This document shows positions 8,340 to 17,598 of a DNA stretch of 64,000 nucleotides, piece by piece. How positions within the stretch are numbered: position 1 is the first letter of the stretch; each line of letters begins with the position of its first letter. The notes beneath the pieces are model-generated. The model had not been told where the DNA came from. It did not search any database and worked only from the letters and a program-made list of their open reading frames with translations. The position numbers were made by a program, and so were the translations under genes. The DNA comes from Polaromonas sp. Lineage in GTDB: Bacteria > Pseudomonadota > Gammaproteobacteria > Burkholderiales > Burkholderiaceae_C. Location of the stretch: assembly GCA_021153985.1 (NCBI GenBank), contig JAJKJM010000041.1:1-64000 (forward strand), given 5' to 3'.

Positions 8340-10214
8340 ATGAACGACACGCCTCCTTCGGGTTTTTCGGCCCGCTTTGCCAACTTCTGGAAGTTCTGCC
8401 TGCGGGTGTGGGCACTGTCCGCGCCCTACTTCCGCTCAGAAGACAAATGGAAAGCGCGCGGCTATCTTCTGGCCATCGTGCTGCTCAACCTCGGCACGGT
8501 CTATATGGCGGTGCAGTTCAACGACTGGTATCGGGTGTTCTACGACGCGCTCGAGAAAAAAGACCAGGTTGTCTTTTGGCAGCAACTCACCCGCTTTAGT
8601 TACCTGGCCTTCGGCGCCATCATCATTGCCGTCTACAAGTTCTACCTCACGCAACTGCTCGAGGTGCGCTGGCGCTCATGGATGACGCGCGATTACCTGG
8701 ACCGCTGGCTCACGCACCACGCCTTCTACAAAATGGAGCTGGCGCGGTTTTCCACGCTGGCCGGCCCAGCCAATGCAGGCGACTACACGCCGGACAACCC
8801 CGACCAGCGTATCCAGGAGGACTTGAATCTCTTCACGACCTACACCATCAGCCTCACCATGGGCCTGCTCAACGCCGTCGTCACGCTGGTGAGTTTTGTC
8901 GGGATTTTGTGGGCCGTGTCAGGCCCTATCGACTTCACCCTAGGCGGCACCACCTACACACTGCAAGGCTACATGGTCTGGGTGGCCGTGCTGTACTGCC
9001 TCGTCGGCAGCGTGATCACGCACTACATCGGCCGGCCGCAGATCCGCCTCAATTTCTTCCAGCAGAAGTACGAAGCCGACTTCCGCCACCACATGGTGCG
9101 GGTACGCGAATACAGCGAATCGATTGCGCTGGACAAGGGCGAAACCGTGGAACGCGCCCAGCTCGACCTGCGGTTTTCGTCGGTTCTGTCCAACTACCTG
9201 CAATTGATCCGGAAGCAGAAAAACCTGATCTGGTTCACCAGCTTCTTCGGCCAGGCCGCCATCATCTTTCCTTTCATTGTGGCCGCACCGCGCTTTTTCA
9301 GCGGCGCCATCCAGCTCGGCGGCCTGATGCAGATTTCCACCGCTTTCGGCAGGGTGCAAGACTCGCTCAGCTGGTTTGTCGACAGCTACAGCAGCATCGC
9401 CGCCTGGCGTGCCACCACCGGGCGCTTGACCAATTTTGAAGACAGTATTCAGGCCATAGCCCAGCAGGGACAAGCACAGACCGCTATCAATTCAATAGCA
9501 AACGGTGCGGCGCCGGCAGCCCAGGCTGACAGAGTGGACGCCGCCGGCCTGGCATTGGCGCTGCCCGGCGGTACCGCGCTTCTGAGCGGCGTCTCGCTGA
9601 GCGCCGGTCCCGGCGACAGGGTACTCGTCAAGGGACCGTCCGGCAGCGGCAAGTCCACCCTATTCCGCGCGTTGGCCGGCATCTGGCCGTTTTCAACCGG
9701 CCGCACACAGTTGCCGAAAGACGCGATGTTCATTCCGCAACGGCCCTATTTCCCGGACGGCACGTTGCGTGACGCACTGGCCTACCCGCAACCCGCCAGC
9801 CAGTACACCGACGAGGCGCTCAAACAGGCATTGGAAGATGCACTGCTGCCCAAACTGGTGGCACGCCTGGACAGCCAGGACGCGTGGAGCCAGAAGCTTT
9901 CAGGCGGTGAGCAGCAGCGCCTTGCCATCGCCCGCGTCCTCCTGAAAAAACCCACCTGGATTTTTGCCGACGAAGCCACCAGCGCGCTTGACGACGAAGC
10001 CGAAGAAACGCTTTACGGCCGCCTGCTGGCACACCTGACTGCCGTGCGCGGCGGACTGGTGTCGATTGCACACCGCTCCAGCGTGGCGCGCTTTCACCAG
10101 CGTGCATGGACTTTCAAGCCCGCACCCGAGGGTTCGCCCGCGCTGTTTTCCCTGAACGACACCACGCTGCCGCTACATCCTGAAGCGGGACCGGCTCCTT
10201 TAAAGAACGCCTGA
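8340..10214 (+). CDS. ABC transporter permease/ATP-binding fusion (SbmA/BacA-YddA-like, ABCD type)
   Basis: N-terminal 'RSEDKWKARGYLLAIVLLNLGTVYMAVQFNDWYRVFYDALEKKD'; Walker A 'GPSGSGKSTLFRALAGIWPF', signature 'LSGGEQQRLAIARVLL', Walker B 'WIFADEATSALDD'. Confidence 0.92.
   Translation: MNDTPPSGFSARFANFWKFCLRVWALSAPYFRSEDKWKARGYLLAIVLLNLGTVYMAVQFNDWYRVFYDALEKKDQVVFWQQLTRFSYLAFGAIIIAVYKFYLTQLLEVRWRSWMTRDYLDRWLTHHAFYKMELARFSTLAGPANAGDYTPDNPDQRIQEDLNLFTTYTISLTMGLLNAVVTLVSFVGILWAVSGPIDFTLGGTTYTLQGYMVWVAVLYCLVGSVITHYIGRPQIRLNFFQQKYEADFRHHMVRVREYSESIALDKGETVERAQLDLRFSSVLSNYLQLIRKQKNLIWFTSFFGQAAIIFPFIVAAPRFFSGAIQLGGLMQISTAFGRVQDSLSWFVDSYSSIAAWRATTGRLTNFEDSIQAIAQQGQAQTAINSIANGAAPAAQADRVDAAGLALALPGGTALLSGVSLSAGPGDRVLVKGPSGSGKSTLFRALAGIWPFSTGRTQLPKDAMFIPQRPYFPDGTLRDALAYPQPASQYTDEALKQALEDALLPKLVARLDSQDAWSQKLSGGEQQRLAIARVLLKKPTWIFADEATSALDDEAEETLYGRLLAHLTAVRGGLVSIAHRSSVARFHQRAWTFKPAPEGSPALFSLNDTTLPLHPEAGPAPLKNA
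9436..9499 (-). repeat. 64-bp interspersed repeat, copy R3, inverted, inside ABC transporter linker
   Basis: GGCCATAGCCCAGCAGGGACAAGCACAGACCGCTATCAATTCAATAGC matches the reverse complement of the family core. The best-conserved part is 9452-9499. Confidence 0.55.
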
Positions 10215-11831
10215 ATGCCTGAAGAAGCCAGCCCGCACCCAGCCCCGCCCGGCGCCGCCGACCTCTCCGCCTGGGCGCCCATCAGGCGCCCGGTGTTCCG
10301 CATGCTGTGGAGCACCTGGCTGGTCGCCAACATCTGCATGTGGATGAACGACGTGGCAGCCGCATGGATGATGACCTCCATGACCACCTCGCCCCTCTGG
10401 GTGGCGCTGGTGCAGACGGCCTCCACGCTTCCCGTCTTCTTGCTGGGCCTGCCCAGCGGCGCGCTGGCCGACATCCTGGACCGCCGCCGCTACTTCATCA
10501 TGACGCAGTTCTGGGTGGCGGTTGTGGCCACGCTGCTGTGCGTTGCCGTGATCGCCGACGTCATGACACCCGCGCTCTTGCTGGCGCTCACCTTTGCCAA
10601 CGGCGTGGGCCTTGCCATGCGCTGGCCGGTGTTCGCCGCCATCGTGCCCGAGCTGGTGCCGCGCGTGCAGTTGCCGGCGGCGCTGGCGCTCAACGGTGTG
10701 TCGATGAACGCATCGCGAATCGTCGGCCCGCTGGTGGCCGGCGCACTGATCGCCAGCGCCGGCACCGAATACGTCTTTGTGCTCAACGCGGTACTGTCGG
10801 TGATCTCCGGCTTTGTCATCATGCGATGGCGGCGCGACCATGCGCCCAGCCCGCTGGGCCGTGAACGCCTCATCAGCGCCATGCGCGTGGGGCTGCAGTA
10901 CGTCGGCCAGTCGGCGCGCCTGCGTGCGGTGTTGCTGCGTATCGCCACCTTCTTTTTTCATTCCACCGCCCTGCTGGCGCTGTTGCCGCTGGTGGCGCGC
11001 GGCCTGCACGGCGGCGGTGGCAACGCCGGCACTTTCACCCTGCTGCTGGCCTCTATGGGTGCGGGCGCCATCGTCGCCGCGCTGAATTTGCCGCGTCTGC
11101 GCCAGATGATGCCGCGCGACGCGCTGGTGATGCGCGCCACGCTGCTGCAGTCGGTCTCCATGGCCGTGATGGCGTTTGCGCCGAATGTGTATGTGGCGGT
11201 GCCGGCCATGCTGCTCAACGGCATGGCCTGGATCACCTGCGCCAACTCGCTCAGCGTGTCGGCCCAGCTGGCGCTGCCCGACTGGGTGCGGGCGCGCGGC
11301 ATGTCGATGTACCAGATGGCCATCATGGGCGCCAGCGCCGCGGGCGCGGCGATCTGGGGCCATGCGGCCACCCTCACCAGCGTGCCGACCGGCCTGCTGA
11401 TGGCCGCTGCCAGCGGCGCGGTGGTGATGATGATGGCGCAGTACCTGGTGTCTGACCTCAGCATCGAGGAAGACCTGACGCCCTCACGCGAATTCAAGGC
11501 GCCGGTAGCCGAGGCGCCACCCGGCGCCGGCCGCGTGGTTGTGGCCATCCACTACCAGATCGATCCGGCGCGCGCTGAGGGCTTTCGCGCGGTGATGCAG
11601 GAAAGCCGCCGCAGCCGCCTGCGCCAGGGCGCGCTCGAATGGGAGCTGCTGCGCGACGTCAACAAGCCCGGCCACTACATCGAGCAGATCATTGACGAGT
11701 CATGGACAGAACACCTGCGCCGTTTTGACCGCGTGACGGCCAGCGATGTGGCGTTGCGGGAACGCAAGCTCGGGTTTCACCTCGGTGAGGAACCGCCTCT
11801 TGTTACCCGAAGCGTGATCGACAGCCTCTAA
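10215..11831 (+). CDS. MFS transporter (EntS/DUF894-like MFS_3 family)
   Basis: 'FRMLWSTWLVANICMWMNDVAAAWMMTSMT' and 12-TM pattern with the MFS_3-type C-terminal extension. Confidence 0.88.
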   Translation: MPEEASPHPAPPGAADLSAWAPIRRPVFRMLWSTWLVANICMWMNDVAAAWMMTSMTTSPLWVALVQTASTLPVFLLGLPSGALADILDRRRYFIMTQFWVAVVATLLCVAVIADVMTPALLLALTFANGVGLAMRWPVFAAIVPELVPRVQLPAALALNGVSMNASRIVGPLVAGALIASAGTEYVFVLNAVLSVISGFVIMRWRRDHAPSPLGRERLISAMRVGLQYVGQSARLRAVLLRIATFFFHSTALLALLPLVARGLHGGGGNAGTFTLLLASMGAGAIVAALNLPRLRQMMPRDALVMRATLLQSVSMAVMAFAPNVYVAVPAMLLNGMAWITCANSLSVSAQLALPDWVRARGMSMYQMAIMGASAAGAAIWGHAATLTSVPTGLLMAAASGAVVMMMAQYLVSDLSIEEDLTPSREFKAPVAEAPPGAGRVVVAIHYQIDPARAEGFRAVMQESRRSRLRQGALEWELLRDVNKPGHYIEQIIDESWTEHLRRFDRVTASDVALRERKLGFHLGEEPPLVTRSVIDSL

Positions 11832-11849
11832 CACTTTAAGGCGGTATGA

Positions 11850-11886
11850 CTCCTTCCCCCACTGGGGGAAGGTGGGGATGGGGGCC
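11850..11886 (+). repeat. REP-like palindromic unit (left half of a BIME-like pair)
   Basis: CTCCTTCCCCCACTGGGGGAAGGTGGGGATGGGGGCC with internal hairpin CTTCCCCC-ACT-GGGGGAAG. Confidence 0.75.
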
Positions 11887-11925
11887 AGCGGCCTGCGAAT
11901 CATCACCGCCTGTGCCCTATCAAAG

Positions 11926-11963
11926 AGCCCCCATCCCAGCCTTCCCCCAGCGGGGGAAGGAGC
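11926..11963 (-). repeat. REP-like palindromic unit (right half, inverted)
   Basis: AGCCCCCATCCCAGCCTTCCCCCAGCGGGGGAAGGAGC, near reverse complement of 11850-11886. Confidence 0.75.
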
Positions 11964-11974
11964 AAGACAGGGAC

Positions 11975-12697
11975 TCAGCCCGCTGCGGTGTAACGCTCAA
12001 AGCCCCGAGCACGCAACTCGCATGCCGGGCACGCCCCACACCCATAGCCCCACGCATGCCGATGCACCCGGTCACCCAGGTAGCAGGTATGCGTATGCTC
12101 CACGATCAAGTTCACCAGCGCCTCGCCGCCATTGGAAACTCCTGATTTTTCACCAACGTCATGCGCCAGCCGCCAGGTGTCGGCCTTGTCTATCCACATC
12201 AGCGGCGTCTCAATCAGAAAACGCTTGTCCATGCCCAGCGACAGCGCCAGCTGCATGGCTTTGATGGTGTCGTCGCGGCAATCGGGGTAGCCCGAAAAGT
12301 CCGTCTCACACACACCGGTGACCAGCACCTGCAAATCGCGCCGGTACGCCAGCGCAGCAGCCAGCGTGAGAAACAGCAGGTTGCGCCCCGGCACAAAGGT
12401 ATTGGGCAGCCCCGAGCTCTCCATCTTGAAAGCCACGTCGCGCGTGAGGGACGTATCGCTCACCTGGCCCAGCACCGCCAGGTCCAGCAGGTGGTCTTCA
12501 CCGATCCTGCCGGCCCACTGCGGAAACTGCGCCTTGATTTCGCGCAGCACATTCAGCCGCGCATCCAGCTCCACCTTGTGGCGCTGGCCGTAGTCAAAGG
12601 CCACGGTCTCGACGCGTTCGTATTTGGACAGCGCCTGCGCCAGGCAGGTGGTCGAATCCTGCCCGCCGGAAAACAGAACCAGTGCGGAGGTGTGCAT
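11975..12697 (-). CDS. queC: 7-cyano-7-deazaguanine synthase
   Basis: '[18 protein letters not shown]' PP-loop, '[17 protein letters not shown]', '[30 protein letters not shown]' zinc site. Confidence 0.96.
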   Translation of the reverse strand: MHTSALVLFSGGQDSTTCLAQALSKYERVETVAFDYGQRHKVELDARLNVLREIKAQFPQWAGRIGEDHLLDLAVLGQVSDTSLTRDVAFKMESSGLPNTFVPGRNLLFLTLAAALAYRRDLQVLVTGVCETDFSGYPDCRDDTIKAMQLALSLGMDKRFLIETPLMWIDKADTWRLAHDVGEKSGVSNGGEALVNLIVEHTHTCYLGDRVHRHAWGYGCGACPACELRARGFERYTAAG

Positions 12698-12710
12698 CCC
12701 GTCCCCCTTC

Positions 12711-13889
12711 TTACAGCAGCTTGCGTTTGGCCAGGCTTTGCATCAGCGCCGAGATGCCGAAGGTCCATGGCGCGGCTTTGTCAGACGTCGTGACGCGGTT
12801 CACCAGGCTGCCCAGCTGCGGCGTGGCCACGGTCACCACGTCGCCCACCACGTGGGTAAAGCCCTGGCCGGGGCCATGGCGGTCTTGTGTGGGGGCAAAC
12901 ATGGTGCCCAGGAAAAGCATGAAGCCGTCGGGATACTGGTGGTTGGCGCCTATGGCCTGGGCCACCAGGTCCAGCGGGTCGCGGCTGATTTTGCTCAGCG
13001 AGCTGCCGCCCTTCATCTCAAAACCTTCGGGGCCGGTCACGGTGATGCTGAGGTCGCTCTGCCGTACATCGTCGATGGTGAAGTGTTCGTCAAGCAGGCG
13101 GATGAAGGGGCCGATGGCGCACGAAGCGTTGTTGTCTTTGGCCTTGCCCAGCAGCAGCGCGCTGCGGCCTTCAAAGTCGCGCAGGTTCACGTCGTTGCCC
13201 AGCGCCGCGCCCACGGTTTCGCCGCGCGAGTTCACGGCCAGCACGACTTCAGGCTCGGGGTTGTTCCAGTGGCTGTGCGGGTGAATGCCGACTTCGGCGC
13301 CCGTTCCCACCGCGCTCATCGGCTGGCTCTTGGTGAAAATTTCCGCATCGGGGCCAATGCCCACTTCCAGGTATTGCGACCACATGCCTTTCTCGATCAG
13401 CACGTCCTTGAGCCGGGCCGCTTCGGGCGAGCCGGGTTTGATGCTGCCCAGGTTTCCGCCGATCACGGCGATCACCGCCTTGCGCGCTTCGTCGGCCTTG
13501 CTGGCGTCGCCGCCGGCCTGTTCTTCAATCACGCGTTCCAGCATGGACTCCACAAAGGTCACACCCGAGGCCTTCAGCGCCTGCAGGTCGCAAGGCGCAA
13601 GCAGCCAGGGCAGCTTGGGGTCCTGCGCGCCGGCTGCGGAATTGGCCAGGACCTCGGCCGTGCCCGCCAGGCGCGGCAGCGACGGCGCCGCGGCGCGAAC
13701 CGCCTTGGCCACGCCGGGCAATTCCAGCAGCTGGCTGGCAGTGGCCGCCACCGATGACAGGTCGAACACGCCCTCGGGTTTGACCATCGCCAGCACAGGG
13801 CCCGTGCCCTCCACCCAGACCCTGCCGATCAGCAAGGCGTTGGCGGCGTCAACAGGCAGGGCGGTGGCAAGGTTGAGAGATTTTTTCAT
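12711..13889 (-). CDS. Fumarylacetoacetate hydrolase family protein
   Basis: '[71 protein letters not shown]'. Confidence 0.85.
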   Translation of the reverse strand: MKKSLNLATALPVDAANALLIGRVWVEGTGPVLAMVKPEGVFDLSSVAATASQLLELPGVAKAVRAAAPSLPRLAGTAEVLANSAAGAQDPKLPWLLAPCDLQALKASGVTFVESMLERVIEEQAGGDASKADEARKAVIAVIGGNLGSIKPGSPEAARLKDVLIEKGMWSQYLEVGIGPDAEIFTKSQPMSAVGTGAEVGIHPHSHWNNPEPEVVLAVNSRGETVGAALGNDVNLRDFEGRSALLLGKAKDNNASCAIGPFIRLLDEHFTIDDVRQSDLSITVTGPEGFEMKGGSSLSKISRDPLDLVAQAIGANHQYPDGFMLFLGTMFAPTQDRHGPGQGFTHVVGDVVTVATPQLGSLVNRVTTSDKAAPWTFGISALMQSLAKRKLL

Positions 13890-14067
13890 GTGATGGAATG
13901 ATGATGAAAGAGCGCTCGCCGCAATGGCGAAACGTACAAAATCGGATGGAAGCCGCCAATACTACAGGGACTCCGGAAAAAGTGGCCAAACCCATCGCAC
14001 ACAGCCGGCCACCGCAAAGAAGCGCATCCACTCAACACCCCTTCACCACCGAATCCTCAAGAAAAAT

Positions 14068-14835
14068 ATGCCCGCAGCCCAAGCACTATATGCACAAGTA
14101 GCTACTGAATTGATAGCAAGGCGCCAATCCAAAAGACAAGGGCCGCGCCTGCCCGAGGTCCTCAGGCCGCTTGACCTGGAAGACGGCTGGCAGGTGCAGC
14201 AGGAAGTCACCCGCCAGCTGGGCCAGCCGGCAGGCGGCTGGAAAGCCTCCTTGCCCAGCGCTGGCAAGCTGGTGGCTGCGCCCATCTACCAGCCCGTCAT
14301 CAGCCATGCAGCCGTCTGCACTGTGGCCTTTCCTCTGGGTGCCGATACCGTGAAGGTTGAGCCCGAACTGGCTTTTGTGCTGGCCAAAGACCTGCCACCG
14401 CGCGATCAGCCTTACACCGAGGCTGAGGTCGATGCGGCCATCGGCGCCGTTCACGCCGCGCTGGAGATTTGCGCCAGCCGCTACATCGACCACAGCGGCT
14501 TGCCCTTTGCCGAGCTGCTGGCCGACTGCATTGTCAACAACGGCTTGTGGCTGGGGCCTGAACTGGGCGCGGCTGACGTGGCGGCGTTTGAATTGAACTG
14601 GCAAGTCGCCGGAGCGCCGGCCCAGAACGCCCCAGCCCGCCACCCCGACGGCCATCCGCGCGCGCCACTCTACTGGCTCGCCAACTTTCTGCGCGAACGC
14701 GGCATGGGCCTTCAAGCCGGGCAAGCCGTCATCACCGGCTCTTACGCCGGCGTGTTGACCTTGCCGATGGGTAAGTGCACCCGGTTTGACTACGCAGGCC
14801 TGGCGCGGTTTGAGGTCGAGTTCCGCAGCGAATAA
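14068..14835 (+). CDS. 2-keto-4-pentenoate hydratase / FAH-family hydratase
   Basis: 'VEPELAFVLAKDLPPRDQPYTEAEVDAAIGAVHAALEICASRYID', 'ADCIVNNGLWLGP', 'VITGSYAGVLTLP'. Confidence 0.82.
   Translation: MPAAQALYAQVATELIARRQSKRQGPRLPEVLRPLDLEDGWQVQQEVTRQLGQPAGGWKASLPSAGKLVAAPIYQPVISHAAVCTVAFPLGADTVKVEPELAFVLAKDLPPRDQPYTEAEVDAAIGAVHAALEICASRYIDHSGLPFAELLADCIVNNGLWLGPELGAADVAAFELNWQVAGAPAQNAPARHPDGHPRAPLYWLANFLRERGMGLQAGQAVITGSYAGVLTLPMGKCTRFDYAGLARFEVEFRSE
14101..14144 (+). repeat. 64-bp interspersed repeat, partial copy R4 in hydratase N-terminus
   Basis: gctactgaattgatagcaaggcgccaatcc...ggcc; about 20/30 identities to R6 over the left half, right half diverged. Confidence 0.35.
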
Positions 14836-14936
14836 GCATGAGACAAAGAGATACAGATAAATAGGGCGGAAAAGGGTCGGTAACAGCCGCTTGTTTCATC
14901 CCGGCTTGCTAAGCTGTGCGGCTCGATTTCTCACAA

Positions 14937-14966
14937 CCTCCCGTCCTCCCGTCCTCCCGTCTTCCC
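14937..14966 (+). repeat. 8-bp tandem repeat (CCTCCCGT x3)
   Basis: CCTCCCGT CCTCCCGT CCTCCCGT CTTCCC, just upstream of the 14987 start codon. Confidence 0.9.
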
Positions 14967-14986
14967 AACACAACAACGGAGCCGCC

Positions 14987-15793
14987 ATGCAAACCCTGCA
15001 TTACAAACAATTTGCCCAACTCCACCAGGCGCCCCACGGCGTCTTGCTGCTGCCGAATGCCTGGGACGCCGCCAGCGCCAAAATCTTTGAGGCCTCCGGC
15101 GCCAAAGCCATTGCCACGAGCAGCGCATCGCTCGCCTGGGCTTGCGGCTATGCCGATGGCGGCGCCTTGCCGCCTGACGAGCTGCTCGACGCGGTCGCGC
15201 GCATCACCCGCGTCCTGAGCCTGCCGTTGACGGTGGACATGGAGGACGGCTACAGCGACAGCCCCGCCGAAGTAGGCCGCCTGGCCGCCGAGCTCGCCGC
15301 GGTGGGAGCCGCCGGCATCAACCTCGAAGACGGCAGCGGCGCCCCGGCTTTGCTGGCCGAGAAAATCAAGGCCATACGCGGCGCACTCAAAAGCACACCG
15401 CTTTTCATCAACGCCCGCACCGACGTCTACCTGCGCAAGCTCAAAGTCGAAGGCACGCCGGCCCAGGCCAGCATCGCCCGCCTGAAGCTGTACCAGCAGG
15501 CCGGCGCGGACGGCGCCTTTGTGCCCGGCCTCACGGCCCTGCCTGAGGTCGAAGAAATCAGCGCCGCCATCACCCTGCCGCTGAACGTGATGGCCATGCC
15601 CGGGCTGCCACCCATTGGCGCGCTGCAGACAGCCGGCGCACGCCGGGTCAGCGTCGGGCCATCGCCCTTCCAGGTGGCGTATGAACACGCCAGAACCAGC
15701 GTCGAGGCCCTGCTCAAACAAGACCTGACGCCGCTGCTGGGCTCCAAGCTGGACTATTCGGCAATGAACAACCTGCTAAGCGCGCCACGCTGA
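14987..15793 (+). CDS. Isocitrate lyase/phosphoenolpyruvate mutase family protein
   Basis: 'VLLLPNAWDAASAKIFEASGAKAIATSSASLAWACGYADG', 'LPLTVDMEDGYSDSP', 'GINLEDG', 'INARTDVYL'. Confidence 0.9.
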   Translation: MQTLHYKQFAQLHQAPHGVLLLPNAWDAASAKIFEASGAKAIATSSASLAWACGYADGGALPPDELLDAVARITRVLSLPLTVDMEDGYSDSPAEVGRLAAELAAVGAAGINLEDGSGAPALLAEKIKAIRGALKSTPLFINARTDVYLRKLKVEGTPAQASIARLKLYQQAGADGAFVPGLTALPEVEEISAAITLPLNVMAMPGLPPIGALQTAGARRVSVGPSPFQVAYEHARTSVEALLKQDLTPLLGSKLDYSAMNNLLSAPR

Positions 15794-15826
15794 AGAACGC
15801 TGAAAAGCGCTGAAGAGCAAGGCCAA

Positions 15827-15890
15827 TTTGCAAGTCAGATTGGCCTCCAGCCCTTTACCCATCTGTGCAGCCAGCTATTAAAAGCATAGC
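15827..15890 (-). repeat. 64-bp interspersed repeat, copy R5 (inverted)
   Basis: Reverse complement gctatgcttttaatagctggctg...gggctggaggccaatctgacttgcaaa; 43/64 ungapped identities to R6. Confidence 0.75.
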
Positions 15891-15918
15891 AATTCGCACG
15901 CAGCCCGATCGCCTCCAT

Positions 15919-15960
15919 CGCTTGAATCCCTTCCCGGGGTTCAGGCGATTTTTCATTTCT
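15919..15960 (+). terminator. Probable Rho-independent terminator
   Basis: CGCTTGAATCCC-TTCCC-GGGGTTCAGGCG (two G.U pairs as RNA) followed by ATTTTTCATTTCT. Confidence 0.7.
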
Positions 15961-15992
15961 TTCTCCGTTTTTATCTTTTTTTTGAAGGGTGG

Positions 15993-16019
15993 CGTCACAA
16001 ACGCAAATGCTGAATCGTC
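15993..16019 (+). promoter_or_regulatory. Candidate ECF41-type promoter upstream of AhpD-like gene
   Basis: CGTCACA (15993-15999), 16-nt spacer, CGTC (16016-16019), close to the published ECF41 consensus TGTCACA...CGTC. Confidence 0.55.
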
Positions 16020-16067
16020 AATACGGTGTGACACCCAACTTTTCAACCCGTTTTTAAAGGAAACACC

Positions 16068-16514
16068 ATGACCGCAGCGACCACCGCCAACACCGCCCCC
16101 GTCCGCATTGACCTCGCTATCCCCGATGTCTACCCCGCATTGCTGAAGGTCAGCGAAACCATTGGCGCCCAGGGACTGGACAAAAAGCTGCATCACCTGA
16201 TTCACCTGCGCGCCTCGCAGATCAACGGCTGCGCCTTCTGCGTCAAGATGCACCTGCGCGAAGCCCGTGAAGACGGCGAAACCCAGGACAGGCTGGACCG
16301 CCTCGTCGTCTGGGCGCATGTCAACGACTTCACCGAAGCCGAGAAAGCCGCGTTCGCCTGGACGGAAGCGCTGACCACCCTCGACCACAAGACCGACTAC
16401 GCCAGCCTGCGCGGCCGCCTGCGCCAATCGTTCAGTGACAAGGAGATCGGCGCGCTGACCGCTACCATCGGCATGATCAACCTCTGGAACCGCATCCAGG
16501 TCTCGGCTCACTAA
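16068..16514 (+). CDS. Carboxymuconolactone decarboxylase/AhpD-like protein
   Basis: 'LDKKLHHLIHLRASQINGCAFCVKMHLREAREDGE' CxxC core (CAFC) of the AhpD family. Confidence 0.92.
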   Translation: MTAATTANTAPVRIDLAIPDVYPALLKVSETIGAQGLDKKLHHLIHLRASQINGCAFCVKMHLREAREDGETQDRLDRLVVWAHVNDFTEAEKAAFAWTEALTTLDHKTDYASLRGRLRQSFSDKEIGALTATIGMINLWNRIQVSAH

Positions 16515-16536
16515 GTCAGGTTAGGGCATACGCATC

Positions 16537-17433
16537 ATGACCAGCATCGACCCCACCGCCGTGTTTGAAGAAAGGCGCAGGCACCTGTTTGGCCTGGCCT
16601 ACCGCATCCTCGGTTCGCGGGCCGATGCCGAAGACGCCGTGCAAGACGTCTTCATCAAATGGCTGGCCGCCGACCACGCCGGCATCGCCACACCGGCCGC
16701 CTGGCTCACCGCGATTTGCACGCGGCATTGCATCGACATGCTGCGCGACGCCCAGCGCAGCCGGGTCGACTATGTCGGCACCTGGCTGCCCGAACCCATC
16801 CACACCCAGACCGAAGACACACCCGAAACGCACGCACTGCTGGCTTCATCGCTGAGCATGGCCTTCTTGCTGCTGCTCGAACGCCTCACGCCCAAAGAGC
16901 GCGCCGCCTACCTGCTGCACGAGATTTTTGAGACGCCCTATGCCGAGGTGGCCGAGATGCTGGACATGGAAGAGGCCGCCTGCCGCAAGCTGGTATCACG
17001 CGCCAGCACCAACATCGCCCAGGGCAAGGTGCGGCACGTGACACCTCCCAAGGTGCAGGACGACCTGCTCACCGCCTTCCGGGAAGCGATTACTGCCGGC
17101 AGCACCGATTCGCTGGCCAATCTGCTGTCGGATGACATCGCCGTCTGCGCCGACAGCGGCGGCAAAGTCAGTTCCATTGAAGGCATCTTCCAGGGCAAAG
17201 GCAGCGTGCTCACCCTTATTTCCACCCAGCTGGCGCGCTATTGGGCCGCGTACGATTGGGTGCCCTGCGAAATCAACGGCGGCCGCGCCATCCAGTTGCG
17301 CACGAGCACCGGCGAAATCGCAGCCGCCATCACCTTCGCCTACAACGACGAAGGCAAGGCCAACAATATCTACATCATGCGCAACCCCGACAAGCTTGAC
17401 GGGTTGGCCTTCGGGCCCGAGGCGCTGGCATGA
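16537..17433 (+). CDS. ECF41-type RNA polymerase sigma factor with SnoaL-like C-terminal extension
   Basis: Sigma2 'GLAYRILGSRADAEDAVQDVFIKWL', linker 'YVGTWLPEPI' (WLPEP), 'DSGGK' (DGGGK variant), C-terminal 'NPDKL'. Confidence 0.9.
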   Translation: MTSIDPTAVFEERRRHLFGLAYRILGSRADAEDAVQDVFIKWLAADHAGIATPAAWLTAICTRHCIDMLRDAQRSRVDYVGTWLPEPIHTQTEDTPETHALLASSLSMAFLLLLERLTPKERAAYLLHEIFETPYAEVAEMLDMEEAACRKLVSRASTNIAQGKVRHVTPPKVQDDLLTAFREAITAGSTDSLANLLSDDIAVCADSGGKVSSIEGIFQGKGSVLTLISTQLARYWAAYDWVPCEINGGRAIQLRTSTGEIAAAITFAYNDEGKANNIYIMRNPDKLDGLAFGPEALA

Positions 17434-17569
17434 ACAGTGCGCGAATGACAGCGTGCCCCACCCAAAACAGATTCACCTAACGGCGTGTGAATTAAGAAGC
17501 GCGTCCCGAGACCGCGCAGCGCTCTTCATCCCGCCAGCAATAGCAATGCAACAGCAACAGAAATGGCGC

Positions 17570-17598
17570 TTGCGCAGAAGCCAAGATGTTGCTATATT
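17570..17598 (+). promoter_or_regulatory. Candidate sigma70 promoter of the MNT-HEPN pair
   Basis: TTGCGC, 17-nt spacer, TATATT; the -10 lies inside operator site 1. Confidence 0.5.

Noticed and set aside
12624-13757. 377-aa plus-strand ORF opposite queC/FAH gene
   Set aside because: Antisense to two convincing genes with no recognisable motifs.
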